Assembly (NCBI RefSeq): GCF_024362695.1
Contig: NC_065423.1
Span: 1,481,001-1,545,000 of the forward strand
Origin: Pectinophora gossypiella
Lineage: Eukaryota > Arthropoda > Insecta > Lepidoptera > Gelechiidae
Length of the DNA: 64,000 nt
Direction: 5' to 3'
Part shown: positions 31,426 through 41,922 of the stretch, piece by piece
Layout of the letters: the number at the start of each line of letters is the position of its first letter
Numbering within the stretch: the stretch's first letter is position 1
Position numbers and translations under genes: made by a program
Notes under the pieces: model-generated
Told to the model about the DNA's origin: nothing
Database searches by the model: none
Seen by the model: only the letters and a program-made list of their open reading frames with translations

Positions 31426-31920
31426 TTATGATGATCACTATATAGAGGCCTATTTAACTATGAATTTTAATCTAGAAAAACGAGATAAAAGTCCGACATT
31501 TTATCACATTTTCTATGACGTCACTGGTTGCTTTTTCATACAAATTACATAGTATTTTAGTGTTTGACGTTTCATCATCATCATCAGCCCATTAACGTCC
31601 CTACTGCTGGGGCACGGGCCTTCCCTATGGATGGATAGGGAGATCGGGCCTGAACCATCACGCGGGCCCAGTGCGGATTGATGGTTATTAACGACCTGCC
31701 AACCAACCAACGGGTTAACGTGCCTTCCGAAACACAGAGGAGCAAGAGATGAATTTTTTTTGTTGTCACCCATCCTATGACTTGCCTTTGCGAAAGTTGC
31801 TTAACTTCAACAATCACAGCCCGAGCGCGTTTACCGCTGCGCTACCGAGCTCCTCACGTAGTTTTGACGTTTAATAATAAGTAATTGATTTAACTAGATG
31901 AAAACTAGCCTATTATTCAA
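31425..31920 (+). repeat. M-family repeat split by a SINE
   Basis: Left part 31425-31570 (GAATTTTAATCTAGAAAAAC, TTTCTATGACGTCACTGGTT) and right part 31862-31920 (AATTGATTTAACTAGATGAA) are continuous in the copies at 17405 and 25985. Confidence 0.6.
31571..31861 (-). mobile_element. SINE-C inserted in M-family repeat
   Basis: CATCATCATCATCAGCCCAT tail, GCCCAGTGCGGATTGATGGT body, and GAGCGCGTTTACCGCTGCGC as complement of the tRNA-like head. Flanked by TTTGACGTTT on the left (31561-31574 region) and TTTTGACGTTT on the right, a target-site duplication. Confidence 0.7.
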
Positions 31921-32236
31921 AAATCAGTCCTAAGATACGGTTTCTTCATCAAAAGGGACGCCTACTTAAAAAATATGAGATTCATGTACAAGGTGTTAAA
32001 AAATTTGGAATCAGCCCCGTCCCCGGGGGTAGATTCTCTTTCACGCTTGTCCGTTTACTTTGAATTTGTAATTTTTTTTATCAATCAAGCGGCGATGTTG
32101 CCAGACTTGAAAATTTATAAAGGGGCCCGTAAGTATACTTAATCATACTTACTACAAAAATAAGACAATAATACTAGCTCGCACTATCAAAAAGTTAAGA
32201 TTATAGAATTATCAGATGTCATGTACAGCCAAGCTT

Positions 32237-32307
32237 CTAACTCTACACACCCTAACTCTACGCGCCCTTACTCTACACGCCCTAATTCTACATGCCCTAA
32301 CTTCACA
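32237..32307. repeat. 15-bp minisatellite, about 5 units
   Basis: Imperfect tandem units of about CCCTAACTCTACACG. Confidence 0.65.
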
Positions 32308-32381
32308 AACTACTCACTTTAGTCAAAATATGTAGCTTGACCGTTATACATTAAATACGTAAGTTCTACAAGTAAACTATA

Positions 32382-32611
32382 CAGGGTGTTAGTGACATCA
32401 TAACGAAAACTTTAAAGGATGATTCAGACCATGATTCTGAGTTGATATCAACTGGATGTTTCCGTTGCAAAAGTATGGAACTGAAAAAAAATAAAAAAAC
32501 ACTAATATGTTTATCAATTTTCAGACAGGAAATCCTACTTGATATCAACTCAGAATAATTGTTTGAATCATCGTACATCGTAGTTTTCATTACGGTGTCA
32601 CTAACACCTTG
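32382..32611. mobile_element. N-family MITE, complete, TA-flanked
   Basis: 230 bp. CAGGGTGTTAGTGACATCAT at the left and the complement of GGTGTCACTAACACCTTG at the right. Arms of about 70 bp include GATGATTCA and TGAGTTGATATCAA. TA on both sides (32380-32381, 32612-32613). It begins CAGGGTGT like the 5.5-kb element, pointing to the Tc1/mariner superfamily. Confidence 0.75.
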
Positions 32612-32614
32612 TAT

Positions 32615-33065
32615 ATGGTGGCAGCTAGTATTTGGTTTAGGGATCCCTAAAACAGTTTTGTACAAACTCTTTAGTATGAGCGTTCGGTACGCTTCTAAAG
32701 TTCCGATAAAACAATTTTCCTCACGATTGACTTTCCAGCAATTTACATAAATATTTTGCTACTTCCCTACTGTTCAGTTGTGGAAAAACTCAGTAACGAA
32801 GTGATAACTTCTTCTTTGTTCCGGGAATATTTTTGATAGAGAGAAGAGTGGTTGTTCATTCATTCATTGTCTGTCTTTATGTCATTATCTATCTCTCTTG
32901 CACTTATTGTAACTAAAGGAACACCCTAGTCTAGCAGCACATATGATTTCTTTTTTGTCTTGCTATTTTCTGCTAATTGATATCTTATGATTTGATATAT
33001 ATATGTACACACAAATTGTTTATATATAAAATTTATAATAAATACTAGTGCTATTTTTAAATTAT
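32615..33065. other. Unassigned stretch
   Basis: No gene or named repeat seen. Confidence 0.2.
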
Positions 33066-33068
33066 TTT

Positions 33069-33171
33069 CAGTTCCATACTTTTGCGACGGAAAATTCCAC
33101 TTGATAACTATTCAGAATAAAGGTCTGAATCATCCCTCAAAAGTTTTCGTTACGTTGTCACTAACATCCTG
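33069..33171. mobile_element. N-family MITE, right half
   Basis: TTCCATACTTTTGCGACGGA through TTGTCACTAACATCCTG, then TA. Confidence 0.6.
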
Positions 33172-33174
33172 TAT

Positions 33175-33875
33175 TGGATAAAAAAATACACAAGCGAAGC
33201 CAGGTCGTGTTGCTACTCTCTTCATACAACGCCAATCATGAAAGCGATATTCTTTTAAATATTCAATTATTCATAGAACCAATTTTCCTTTTCATTTAAG
33301 GGGACCAAACATGAAATATAGTAAGATGGGTAAAGACATAAAAATGTTTACTATGCCTATTTTCTTGGTCAAAGTGGTGGTCAATCCCAGGCGACTTTAT
33401 GAAGCCCATAATACCTAAAGGTGGGTTATATTACACACATATTGCTCACAAATTTGGCATTGTTTTTATGGTGCATTCTGCCGAAGTGACATAAAGATAT
33501 TGTCAGGGTTCGTAATGTTTATTTTATTATTTAATTATAATTAGATTATATAACTTAATAACAGACGGAAGAAAGTCGTGAATCTGTGTCACGACTTTAT
33601 TAGTTTAAATTTGGAACTGGCATATTATTTCATTTGTTTTTATTTTGATTTCTTTTTTTTCGAACAGGAATGTTTTTCCGCCTTTTTTAAAAGGCGGTGA
33701 TGGGAATTTTGTTCGGTTGCGGTAATCTGTTATGAAGAGTTATGAAAATATGACATTATTCAAGAGAATTGCTGATTTGTTTGATTACGACGAGCACCTC
33801 CCCACCTGAGTGCAGTAGTATTATTACATTGTATTAGGGTCAGAAGCGACTGTGTAGAATTCGTTTGACTTCGAA
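33175..33875. other. Unassigned, with two short hairpins
   Basis: AAAGTCGTG/CACGACTTT at about 33572-33598 and CCGCCTTTT/AAAGGCGG at about 33679-33697. No gene recognised. Confidence 0.25.
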
Positions 33876-34260
33876 CATACATAAACTCACGCCCGTAATC
33901 CCTAATGGGGTGGGCAGAGCCACAAGTAATCAAAGACAACTTGCAGCCACTGTTGATACGATGTCGTAAGCTGGATATGATGAACCTTATGGTGATAAGG
34001 GATCAGCCTATCGCCCATAACATTAGTCCAACTATGGCTCACCTTTTGTACTGTGCCCTAACACCTGCACTATTAAAGACCTTTACGAAGCCACTGACAA
34101 AGCCGTAAGCGTGGCCAATTATTGGTCAGCAAAAATTTAGTATCGATCGCCATCGACTCGCAAAGAAGAAGATTAGTCCATCATGTTAGAGGACACATCC
34201 CTCTGTCGGATTTTACGACATGCCCGGGAAGATAAGCAGCTGAACGTGTTCTATGTTTTT
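33875..34260 (+). repeat. I-unit repeat with about 110-bp insertion
   Basis: CATAAACTCACGCCCGTAAT, AGCTGGATATGATGAACCTT and TAACATTAGTCCA, an insert to about 34150, then ATTAGTCCATCATGTTAGAG and ACATGCCCGGGAAGATAAGC. The repeated ATTAGTCCA at both joins looks like a target-site duplication. Confidence 0.5.
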
Positions 34261-34269
34261 TATTTGCTC

Positions 34270-34495
34270 CCAGAACAGCATAGAAGCACACACATAATAT
34301 AAACAGCCTATACGCACCACTGCTGGGTAAAGGCCTCCTCCTGGTCTTTCCACAAGTCTCAGTAGAGCTCCGTCCAGTCCTTCCGATACAGTCAAAATCA
34401 TCACGAAATCTTTTTCAAGGTCTACCACAATATCGGTCAACAGAAGTAAGTCAGGATCGCGAATGGAATTCTATAGTTTCTGCTTACCCAGGTGG
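34270..34495. repeat. SINE-D scrap and RTE-like end
   Basis: AAACAGCCTATACGCACCAC and GGGTAAAGGCCTCC (SINE-D), then GTCAGGATCGCGAATGGAAT and TTTCTGCTTACCCAGGTGG (RTE end). Confidence 0.45.
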
Positions 34496-34497
34496 AA

Positions 34498-34808
34498 ATC
34501 TTCTTCTTCTATCGTGTGGGTTGTGAGGTAGATACCAACCTCAATAACCCTGGTGTCAAACTTACTATTGAGCCGCCAAAGGCCGCTGACATGGCTCTTG
34601 TAGTAACCGGGACCAACGGCTTTCCGAAGCACGGATCTTACTTTCGAACATTCGGTTGATCAGCTTGTAATATCCTAACCAAACTAGGGATCACAAAGAG
34701 ATTTTGTGATATGTCCCCACTAGGATTCGAACCCAGGATCGCCGGATCGTCAGCCGTTGGGCTGAGCTCAGCAGCCCAACGCTCAACCACTAGGTCACGG
34801 AGGCCGTT
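34498..34808 (-). mobile_element. SINE-B copy, full length
   Basis: CTTCTATCGTGTGGGTTGTG through GGATTCGAACCCAGG and CGCTCAACCACTAGGTCACG. A 20-bp local duplication (CAGCCCAACGC) interrupts the head. Confidence 0.7.
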
Positions 34809-34884
34809 CCGGTGCGAAATAAGTGTAAGTTTAAGTATGTATGTATGTTATTTTTATTAGTGATTCAGATTTTTTTAATTCATA

Positions 34885-35115
34885 AGATGGTGGGAGAAGC
34901 TAACCGTGTTAGCTTAGTTGGAAAAACGCTTGCCTCTTACTGTAAGTTCACCAGTTCGGTCTTTCTATTTGCGCCGATTTCAGAATTTGTACTGTAACCA
35001 TTATAGACGGCGAAATGGCTAACAGAAAACTCGATGAGGTGTGGGTACTTGTTCATCTTGCGATGGATGTACCTCTGACTACCCCAATTGGGATATAGTC
35101 GTGAGCTTATATGTT
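34885..35115. repeat. SINE-A head scrap and J-family repeat
   Basis: GTTAGCTTAGTTGGAAAAAC with TTGCCTC (34895-34965), then ACCATTATAGACGGCGAAAT and CGATGAGGTGTGGGTACTTG (J, inverted). Confidence 0.45.
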
Positions 35116-35224
35116 ATGTTAAATGTAACTAAATATGAGGTTCTATGACGATCTTGTGACGTAGCGAGTAGGCGCCGCTACTTCAAAAGCGCACCCCTGA
35201 TGCCGGGCAGCAGCGGTATCAGTA

Positions 35225-35412
35225 CTTGTTGTAGGCCGAGGAAATGGATTCTGGTAGGGCTCTAGCTAGAACAACACCGATTGAGAAATTGGTCGGTGTA
35301 CTGCGGAACGGAAGGCGATTGGGGCAACCACCGTTCTACACGCCCTATCTATGGAGTAATGGCGATTACTCCACCAGCAAGAGCGCAGCTCTTAAATTAA
35401 GAGAGAGAGAAC
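35225..35412 (+). mobile_element. RTE-like end fragment
   Basis: GGAAATGGATTCTGGTAGGG and TGGCGATTACTCCACCAGCA, then (GA)n. Low protein quality. Confidence 0.4.
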
Positions 35413-35773
35413 TAAATATTAATTCTTACTTTTTATTTGTCAGATTATGAAGTCTCTTTAACTTTTTGTTTTTAAATTGTTACTTTTTTACGAGAAGTAT
35501 AATTAAAAATTTGACTATCGTGGTAAATAAGCACATCATCATACTTACTACTATCTACCTTGAAAGGTATAAATAGCGTGAAGACATTATTGTTTATAAA
35601 GTTGCCGTGAAATAAGGGAGATTTTACGATGTCAGTGGGCAAGCAGCTGAGTACTGTCTGTATACGACTGACTTCACTTAGTGATTTTATATCTCTATCA
35701 ATGTGACGGTGCTTAAATAGCAGTAAGGGACCTTGTTCACTTGGTGATCGAACGTGGCGGCTGAACCGCAGAT

Positions 35774-35922
35774 GTACAGTCATGAGCAATATAATGTACC
35801 CACTTTAGGACTCTGTCGCACTAACATATTTGACATTTAGTGAGACTTACAGTTCAATTTGTCAAAAAAGTTAATGTGACATGGTACCAAACTGTATACA
35901 TTTATTAATGCTCGTGACCGTA
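35774..35922 (-). mobile_element. F-family MITE
   Basis: Inverted copy of 261-408. A short fourth piece lies at 47310-47370. Confidence 0.6.
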
Positions 35923-35959
35923 ACTTCTGTTAGATTCAATATTTTTTTGTTTCTGATTT

Positions 35960-36085
35960 CTGTAACACAAAAAAGCATCACGCCTGCATCTCCGAAGGGG
36001 TAGGCATCCACTAAGGAGTGGATGCTATGTTTAAGTCCCATGCAATGTGTAAACGGTGAACCTATCCGTGATACCACGTGATATC
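35960..36085 (-). mobile_element. SINE-V fragment
   Basis: CATCACGCCTGCATCTCCGA to CCGTGATACCACGTGATATC. Confidence 0.5.
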
Positions 36086-36269
36086 AATTACCTATGATTC
36101 AAAATTTCATACTCATAACGTTGGTTTCAATTTATTCAGTGGTTTCAGAGCTCCAGCCGGGTTCTGAGCATAACGCTGAAACATCTGGACCACGGAAGCC
36201 GTCTCGCATGAGGATTTTTTCTTTAGAGACTAATACGGGTGTTGTTACCTATTGATTTTTGTTTTTATA

Positions 36270-36400
36270 GCACTTACCCGTGTTTAGGGAAACTCACAAA
36301 AAGAAAATTTAAATCGAAAAAAAAAATTCTGGCTCGGACGAGACTTGAACCCACAGCTCTTGTCAAGCCGGAACAAGCGAGTTAACCATTACACCACCAG
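36270..36400 (-). mobile_element. SINE-C head fragment
   Basis: GACGAGACTTGAACCCACAG and GAGTTAACCATTACACCACC are the complement of the tRNA-like boxes B and A of SINE-C. Preceded by a block shared with 6540-6590 (CGTGTTTAGGGAAACTCACA). Confidence 0.55.
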
Positions 36401-36402
36401 AA

Positions 36403-36560
36403 GCCCGTTTTATAAAACTTACAATTGTAAATTACAACGACAATTTGGTGTTCATTACGTAGCGAATATGAAACTGCAACATATTCGTGCTCACACACTC
36501 CGTAATGTACATCAAATTGTCATTGTAATTTACAATTGTAAGTTTTATTAAACAGGCCCC
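36403..36560. mobile_element. L-family palindromic MITE
   Basis: TAAAACTTACAATTGTAAAT and its complement at the right end (ATTTACAATTGTAAGTTTTA, TTAAACAGGCCCC). Same family as 1762-1922. Confidence 0.7.
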
Positions 36561-36599
36561 AGGTCCTCATCTTGTACATGCGTAATCTTTCGATCCAGG

Positions 36600-36745
36600 T
36601 ATCAATACAATACAATACAATACAAATACACTTTATTGCACCAAACTAAAAATAAATAATTACAAAAAGTCTCTTAATTAAGTACATGGCAAATGGCGGC
36701 CTTATCGCTTAAAGCGATTTCTTCCAGGCAACCATAAGGTGAGGT
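36600..36745 (-). mobile_element. LINE 3' tail
   Basis: (AATAC)n start, ACACTTTATTGCACCAAACT, AAGTACATGGCAAATGGCGG and CGATTTCTTCCAGGCAACC. Confidence 0.6.
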
Positions 36746-36914
36746 AAAATGTAAACAATAATAATTGAAAGATTGCGGGTACAAACTATAAGTACAACTC
36801 ATAAGCATATCGTCATTAAGCTGACACCGGCGGCGCCATTTGTCTAGAATATTGAGTACTAATATTACTTTAAGAAAATAAAAATGATTTAAAATTTCTC
36901 TTTATTACCTATTG

Positions 36915-37420
36915 TCATATAATAAGGAATAATGCTACGCATAGAACGGCAATTCTCCGCTCCCCACCAGTGGCTGAGCTAGGTTTAACTCACCCCCTCA
37001 GTCTTACTTTAGTCTTTACTCGTATGGCGTCAAACGTCACATACAAAGATGCTCAAATACGATAACGTCAATGTGTAGTGTCTAAAACGAGGTCCAGTGT
37101 GTGCTTTCGTGTATAGATATTTTGAATATTCCAAACAAGTGTAAAGGGTCCTTAGCATTTACAGCACTGTCAATTCGTCGTTCGACGGTTTGTGGCGTTT
37201 TTACAGTCGCCACCTCCGTCTTATGTGTCGATGCACTACCCCAAATTATATTATTACCAGCCCTCCCACATTTTTATCCCACATTTTTATCTATAGGGAT
37301 AATAGAATCCGGAATAAATCCAGATGGAACGGTTAACTTGCGCGGTTTTCAAAAATAAGCAACATAACATACCTAACACAGTAATTCGCCTGAAGTTACA
37401 TATACTTTAAGTGGCATATT
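36915..37420. repeat. R-family repeat, then unassigned DNA
   Basis: 36915-37095 R family (CTACGCATAGAACGGCAATT, TTACTTTAGTCTTTACTCGT). 37101-37358 is an 85-codon plus-strand ORF with no recognisable features. Confidence 0.4.
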
Positions 37421-37422
37421 TT

Positions 37423-37945
37423 TTTTTTTTTGACGTGACTTATTGTAGATTTGCCGCAGATGGCATTAACTACTTGGCCGGACAAAAAGTGGCATAAAAT
37501 AGGGGGCGAGCATAGGCAACAAATCCGGGAAACCACCTGATGTCAGTTACTTAAGATCCAAACATGAATTCCAATTCATAAAATCGAATTTAATGACCTG
37601 ATCCTGGATTCGAACCTGTGATATTAGCGATAAAAGTCACGCGTTGTATCTTCTTATCATGTGGGTTGTGAGGTAGAATACCAACCTCACCGAATATGCG
37701 TTTTATGAACAGAATAATCACGAATTAAAAAAATATAAGTTAAATAATAATAAATACATACAAACATAAGTACATGGGGTGACCTCTGTGGGGTGACCTA
37801 ACCTGTTTTGGACTGGTTGTCCTTTCGTGTTGGAAAGTCTGACAGACAGTTGCTTCTGTAAAAAAACCGGACCTGTCAAATCTTCAGGTTAAGTCAGCGG
37901 ACCCTGTGAAAAACGGGACAATATTAGACAGACTAGGAGATTATA
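37423..37945. mobile_element. LINE tail and two SINE-A pieces
   Basis: 37423-37488 jockey-like LINE 3' end (minus). 37553-37625 SINE-A head complement (ATCCTGGATTCGAACCTGTG). 37793-37945 SINE-A 3' half, plus strand (CTGACAGACAGTTGCTTCTG, GGACCTGTCAAATCTTCAGG). Confidence 0.5.
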
Positions 37946-38174
37946 TACTTATGTATTAAACACAAAACCGGGTATGTGGGAATAATAATAAAAAAAATCT
38001 CGGCCACAAAAATATTGTTCGTCGGCCACGATATGACGGCAGATTCCGTCGTAAAATCCGTCACGATTCCTCACAATAAACCATATATCCGTACCCTTGC
38101 CAAATGCCTGCTACGTGATACTTTCCCGTCTTACCTGCAGACGTGAGAAAGTATAGACCTGAAAAAGAGATATG

Positions 38175-38465
38175 ACGGTTCAAAAAATTGACGAAACGTT
38201 TCGAGAAAAGGTTAGGTATTGCCCTTGCGCTTCGCTTGGATAGTCTTGGCTGCGGCACTGCCGTGCCCCCAGATCCTTGTACCTCATTAATAATTTCAGA
38301 GCCACGCTCTTGTCGGCGTAGTATTCTCCTTTCTTGTCTATCAAAGGCCAATTCCTTCACTACCTTATAAGACACGACGTTCATCTTCTCTTTGATCTGT
38401 TCTATGTAAGCTATTCTTGGTCTTCCCATTCCTCTCTTGCCTCCATCCCTACACCTACATCTTAT
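38175..38465 (-). mobile_element. RTE-like LINE end fragment
   Basis: The minus strand reads MGRPRIAYIEQIKEKMNVVS, YKVVKELAF and RRILRRQERGSEIINE, then QPRLSKRS-like sequence; related to 20936-21118. Confidence 0.5.
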
Positions 38466-38499
38466 AGTTTTTATGACTATAAATAGTGGATGTCCGTAA

Positions 38500-38810
38500 T
38501 AGCTCAGTTCGGAGAAAGCGTGACTTATTTATTTATTTGATGATGATGATGATGATCTCCGACCGATTTCGGCCATGGCGACCACTTCGACAAACGGAAG
38601 CGGTCAGGTACGCAGGATATATTAAAGGTGCGCAGACGTTCGCGCAAAACGCAGGCGCACACACTCGTCTTACCCCTCCTTGCTTCAGTGGAATGGAAAT
38701 CCGATACGACTGAAGGAGAGGTCAGATGATGTGTCTGGCTGACGATAACTATTTGCCCTCTACCGTCGCCCTAGGCCATCCACCATGCCTTGCTGAGTCG
38801 CCGAGTCATT
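38500..38810. repeat. (GAT)n and possible dispersed repeat
   Basis: (GAT)n at 38540-38557, then a GC-richer stretch (CTCCGACCGATTTCGGCCAT, CGTCGCCCTAGGCCATCCAC) typical of moth repeats. No second copy in the window. Confidence 0.3.
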
Positions 38811-38829
38811 ATTTATTTATTTTTACATT

Positions 38830-39195
38830 GTAGTATTACTGATTTGAATCCCGACTCACGCTCTAAACCACTGAATTCGATTTTATGAGTTTGGTTTCAT
38901 GTTTGGATCATAGAGAATTGATATCACGTGGCTTCCAGGATTTGTGTTCGGTTAATGGCAATAGAAAAAAAAAACAAAAAAGAAGAAGGTTGAAAGAGAA
39001 GGTGCAGGTCGTGTCGTATCAGGAGGTAAAGGATTTGGCGGGAAAAAGAGAGAAATGGCGATTACTCCACCGACAATAGCGCAGCTCTTAAATAAAGGGA
39101 GAGAGAATGGCAAGAGGCTGAACCTCTATTACATAGGACTGGGTGTAAAACTATACACTTCTGCCTACCTCTTTGTTGATACAGGCATGGTGTTA
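38830..39195 (+). mobile_element. SINE-V split by an RTE-like insertion
   Basis: SINE parts 38830-38965 (ATATCACGTGGCTTCCAGGA) and 39110-39195 (CTTCTGCCTACCTCTTTGTT) enclose an RTE-like fragment (about 38966-39105: KEKVQVVSYQEVKDLAGKRE, then EKWRLLHRQ). AATGGCAATAG and AATGGCAAGAG flank it. Confidence 0.55.
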
Positions 39196-39253
39196 TGTTA
39201 TCTCTGTTCGCTCTATGCATTCACCGCTCTATCTATTGGGTTTACTTCCCCAG

Positions 39254-39384
39254 GTAAATATACGGGAATAAAAGTGACGAATGACGTCCGGAGAATGTTT
39301 GAGGATATAGAGATGTTCAGTAGCTTGAACTATGTGGTCGTCTACGTGGTCAGAATGATAAGATTGTATCTTATTCTGGAATGC
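39254..39384 (+). CDS. Candidate internal exon, hydrophobic product, unassigned
   Basis: A pyrimidine-rich tract ending TTCCCCAG precedes 131 bases of open frame and a consensus GTAAGTATAC donor. The translation includes KYTGIKVTNDVRRMFEDIEM and then a hydrophobic stretch with interspersed Arg (VVVYVVRMIRLYLILE). It enters in phase 1 and exits in phase 0. It does not match repeats in the window. It may be one exon of a membrane protein whose other exons I cannot find, or a chance ORF between splice-like sites. Confidence 0.28.
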
Positions 39385-39424
39385 GTAAGTATACTATGAT
39401 TTATCTCATTAGCGCTATCTAGTT

Positions 39425-39610
39425 TTCACAGAGTCCGTCCGGTTTTTTACAGAAGCGACTGCCTGTCTGACCTAACAACCCGAAGGGAAAACCAGCACAA
39501 TACAGGTTAAGTCACAATAAATACTTCTGAAAATGCATTTCTCAGCGATGTGGGTTTCCTCACGATGTTTTCCTTCACCGCTCGCGATATTCATTTATGA
39601 TCCAAACTCA
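39425..39610 (-). mobile_element. SINE-A copy, head missing
   Basis: GAAGCGACTGCCTGTCTGAC through GTGGGTTTCCTCACGATGTT and TTTATGATCCAAACTCATG. Confidence 0.65.
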
Positions 39611-40180
39611 TGTAGGTAGTGGGTCCTATTTTTTTTTAAACTACGCTAAAGAGATCGAAACAAGACTGCTACACATTTACAAAACATCGAATCATTTCGT
39701 TCCAAACCCACCCACACGAACAGACTTTAAAAGTAAAAATCACATCTGAACTCCCCATTCACATGGCATTTCGAAACCGCAATAAGATCCGACATGTTTA
39801 TCTCAAGAAAAGACATCAATAACGCAGATCGTTTAGCTACCCACCGTGCAACACAAAAAGATCACATTCTGAATACGTCAAGAATCGAACATTAGCTGTT
39901 GGGGTTGTTGGAAACATACGCGAGCGTAATTTGTGTGGAGCCGCGAAAGAAAATTTTCAGTAGTTTGGAATTAAGAGTTAACACTTTCACGGCCACCAAT
40001 CGTTCATATTAGTATGATAATATATGACGCCTGTAGAAATTCTGTTTTTGATAGTGTAGAGTTAAGTTTTTATTTATTTATTAACTCTTAATACTGAATA
40101 CACAATTTAGCAATGCCTTTCAAACTGTTTTAAAAATAGTTTATCAGCAGGATTGAATCTCCAATACTAATAAATTTAAA
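39610..40180. other. Unassigned stretch
   Basis: No repeat or gene recognised. Confidence 0.2.
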
Positions 40181-40440
40181 TTCAAAAATATTTATCTTTA
40201 TTCAGTAGGTCACATAGTTTCACATTGAATCGTCATTTTTATATAAGAAACGTCTCATCTGCCTAAAACTACTGCAGCTTCTCACAACTTATGTAGCCGC
40301 GGAAAAGTAGCTGCAAAGAAAACGTCGGCACAGAGTCCTAGACGTTCTATATTTTTTAATCATAAAACATTATTATACAATTTAATAATCTGGCTGCCTA
40401 ATATTAGTTCCCAGACAGTTAATCCCAAGAATTCATATCT
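40180..40440 (-). mobile_element. T-family LINE 3' end
   Basis: AAATATTTATCTTTATTCAG, AAACGTCTCATCTGCCTAAA, ACTACTGCAGCTTCTCACAA and GGCACAGAGTCCTAGACGTT. It lies 5' of the first composite element. Confidence 0.65.
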
Positions 40441-41209
40441 TCTTTATAATCACTAACATTATCATAATTACTGTCTTAAAACTGGTAAAAGGTAAATTTT
40501 GAATGCCAATGTGAATCTTATTGTAAAAACGTATACATTGTCCCTTAAACGATTTAGTGATTTTATGCAGTCGACTGACATGTCAAGCAAGTTTATTTTT
40601 GTTGAGTACTTGTATATCATAATATACAGGGTGTAACGGAACGGGGGTATCAAGCCGAAAGGGGACAAAACTATACCTTATGTAGATCTTATCTGCGAAA
40701 TTTCAATTAAAAAAAAACACTTTTGATATTTTTTTCAATTTCAGTTAAAAAAAATATTTTAATATTCCCAGCATGTAAAAAACGCGGCACAGCACTATTG
40801 AGGTCACTGTTCTTAATCCACTCAAATATTGGCACTACACAAATCTCCTAGCGCGTCCTGGTCGCCTGGTACTCGTGGCGCTCGCACGGCCGCGCGATAG
40901 GTACGAAATTCGAGCGGGCGGCGGCTTTGGCGGCAACGTCAAAAGGAGTCGGCGGCCGATTGGAACAATCCGAGTCGGCGACTGTAACAAACAATAATGA
41001 CACTAAAGCGTCTAATAATTGGAGTCATTTTGCTTTGACAACTATTCTCACATAATTTTATGACGTGTAAAATAAGTTAAAATTACCTATTTGTTTAGGT
41101 AAGGTATTTAATTTAATAGTAAATAGGAAAAAAAAGTGTGAAAGTGTGGGTAAGTAGGTAGGTAATTAATAATTAGACTTACGTTTTACTAGAAAGGTTC
41201 GAAATGTCG

Positions 41210-41922
41210 TCCTCCCCGTTCGATGCACAGACCTGCTCGCCTTTAGCTAGATGCCCTGGTATTGCGCAACATCTCCGGCGTCACCGTTAGTAACGCTTCA
41301 ATGATGCGCTGCTGCAACTGCTCCCTTGGTGTTGATCCAGAAAGTGTGGCCCCATAAGCACACCTCCAACAATACCAGCCCAAACATTGATCCTCCATGA
41401 TTGGTGTTGGAACGACGACTGGGAGGACAGGTGGGGGTTGGTGTGCGACCAGTAATGTTCATTATGAATATTACTAATCTCCTCTTTTACAAATGACGCT
41501 TCATCTGTCCACAACACTTTCGAAGCAAAGTCTGGTGAGCTTTCCACTTGAGCTCGGTACCATTCGCAGAATGCCACACGAGGTAAATAATCAGCAGGAA
41601 TGAGCTCGGGCGTACGTTGCATGTGGTAAGGTTCGCGTGGTAGTCCTTGGGTTGGCTGCACGGCTAGTACGGCTTCTTCAAACTCCGGATCACGGGTCGC
41701 CGAGCGGCCAGTCTCGGATGACGCGTGGAAGGAGCCCGTTAAATGCAGTAGGCGATTGACCATTTGCCTGAAGCAGCGCAGTGAAGGCAGTTGCCTGGCT
41801 TCATCAGCTGGTCTACCTTCTATGAATCGCTGACGATACAAGTTCCGTGCTTCACTCAAGTTGCCATCGCCGGCACTCACACATATCATCATTTCATAAT
41901 AACCTGCATTACTCAAAGACAC
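41210..41922 (-). pseudogene. Mariner-like transposase, internally deleted (copy 1)
   Basis: The 211-codon ORF (41922-41287) has an N-terminal helix-turn-helix-like region (YYEMMICVSAGDGNLSEARN, about residues 8-60). It then has the first catalytic Asp in LWTDEASF (D140), HNEHYW and NPH motifs, and NVWAGIVGG (179-187). It reaches GPHFLD and then loses frame. In another frame the family's C-terminus follows (EQLQQRIIEALLTVTPEML, a stop, then CIERGGRHFEPF and a stop). The second and third catalytic acids (the usual DGAPAH and SPDLTPLD region) are missing, so it is dead. The motifs suggest a DD41D-type (Visitor/Rosa-like) mariner relative, from memory of the family. The deleted spacing cannot be measured. 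Confidence 0.7.

Noticed and set aside
32240..32310. Telomere-like sequence
   Set aside because: The spacing is 15 bp, not the 5-bp TTAGG repeat, so it is annotated only as a minisatellite.
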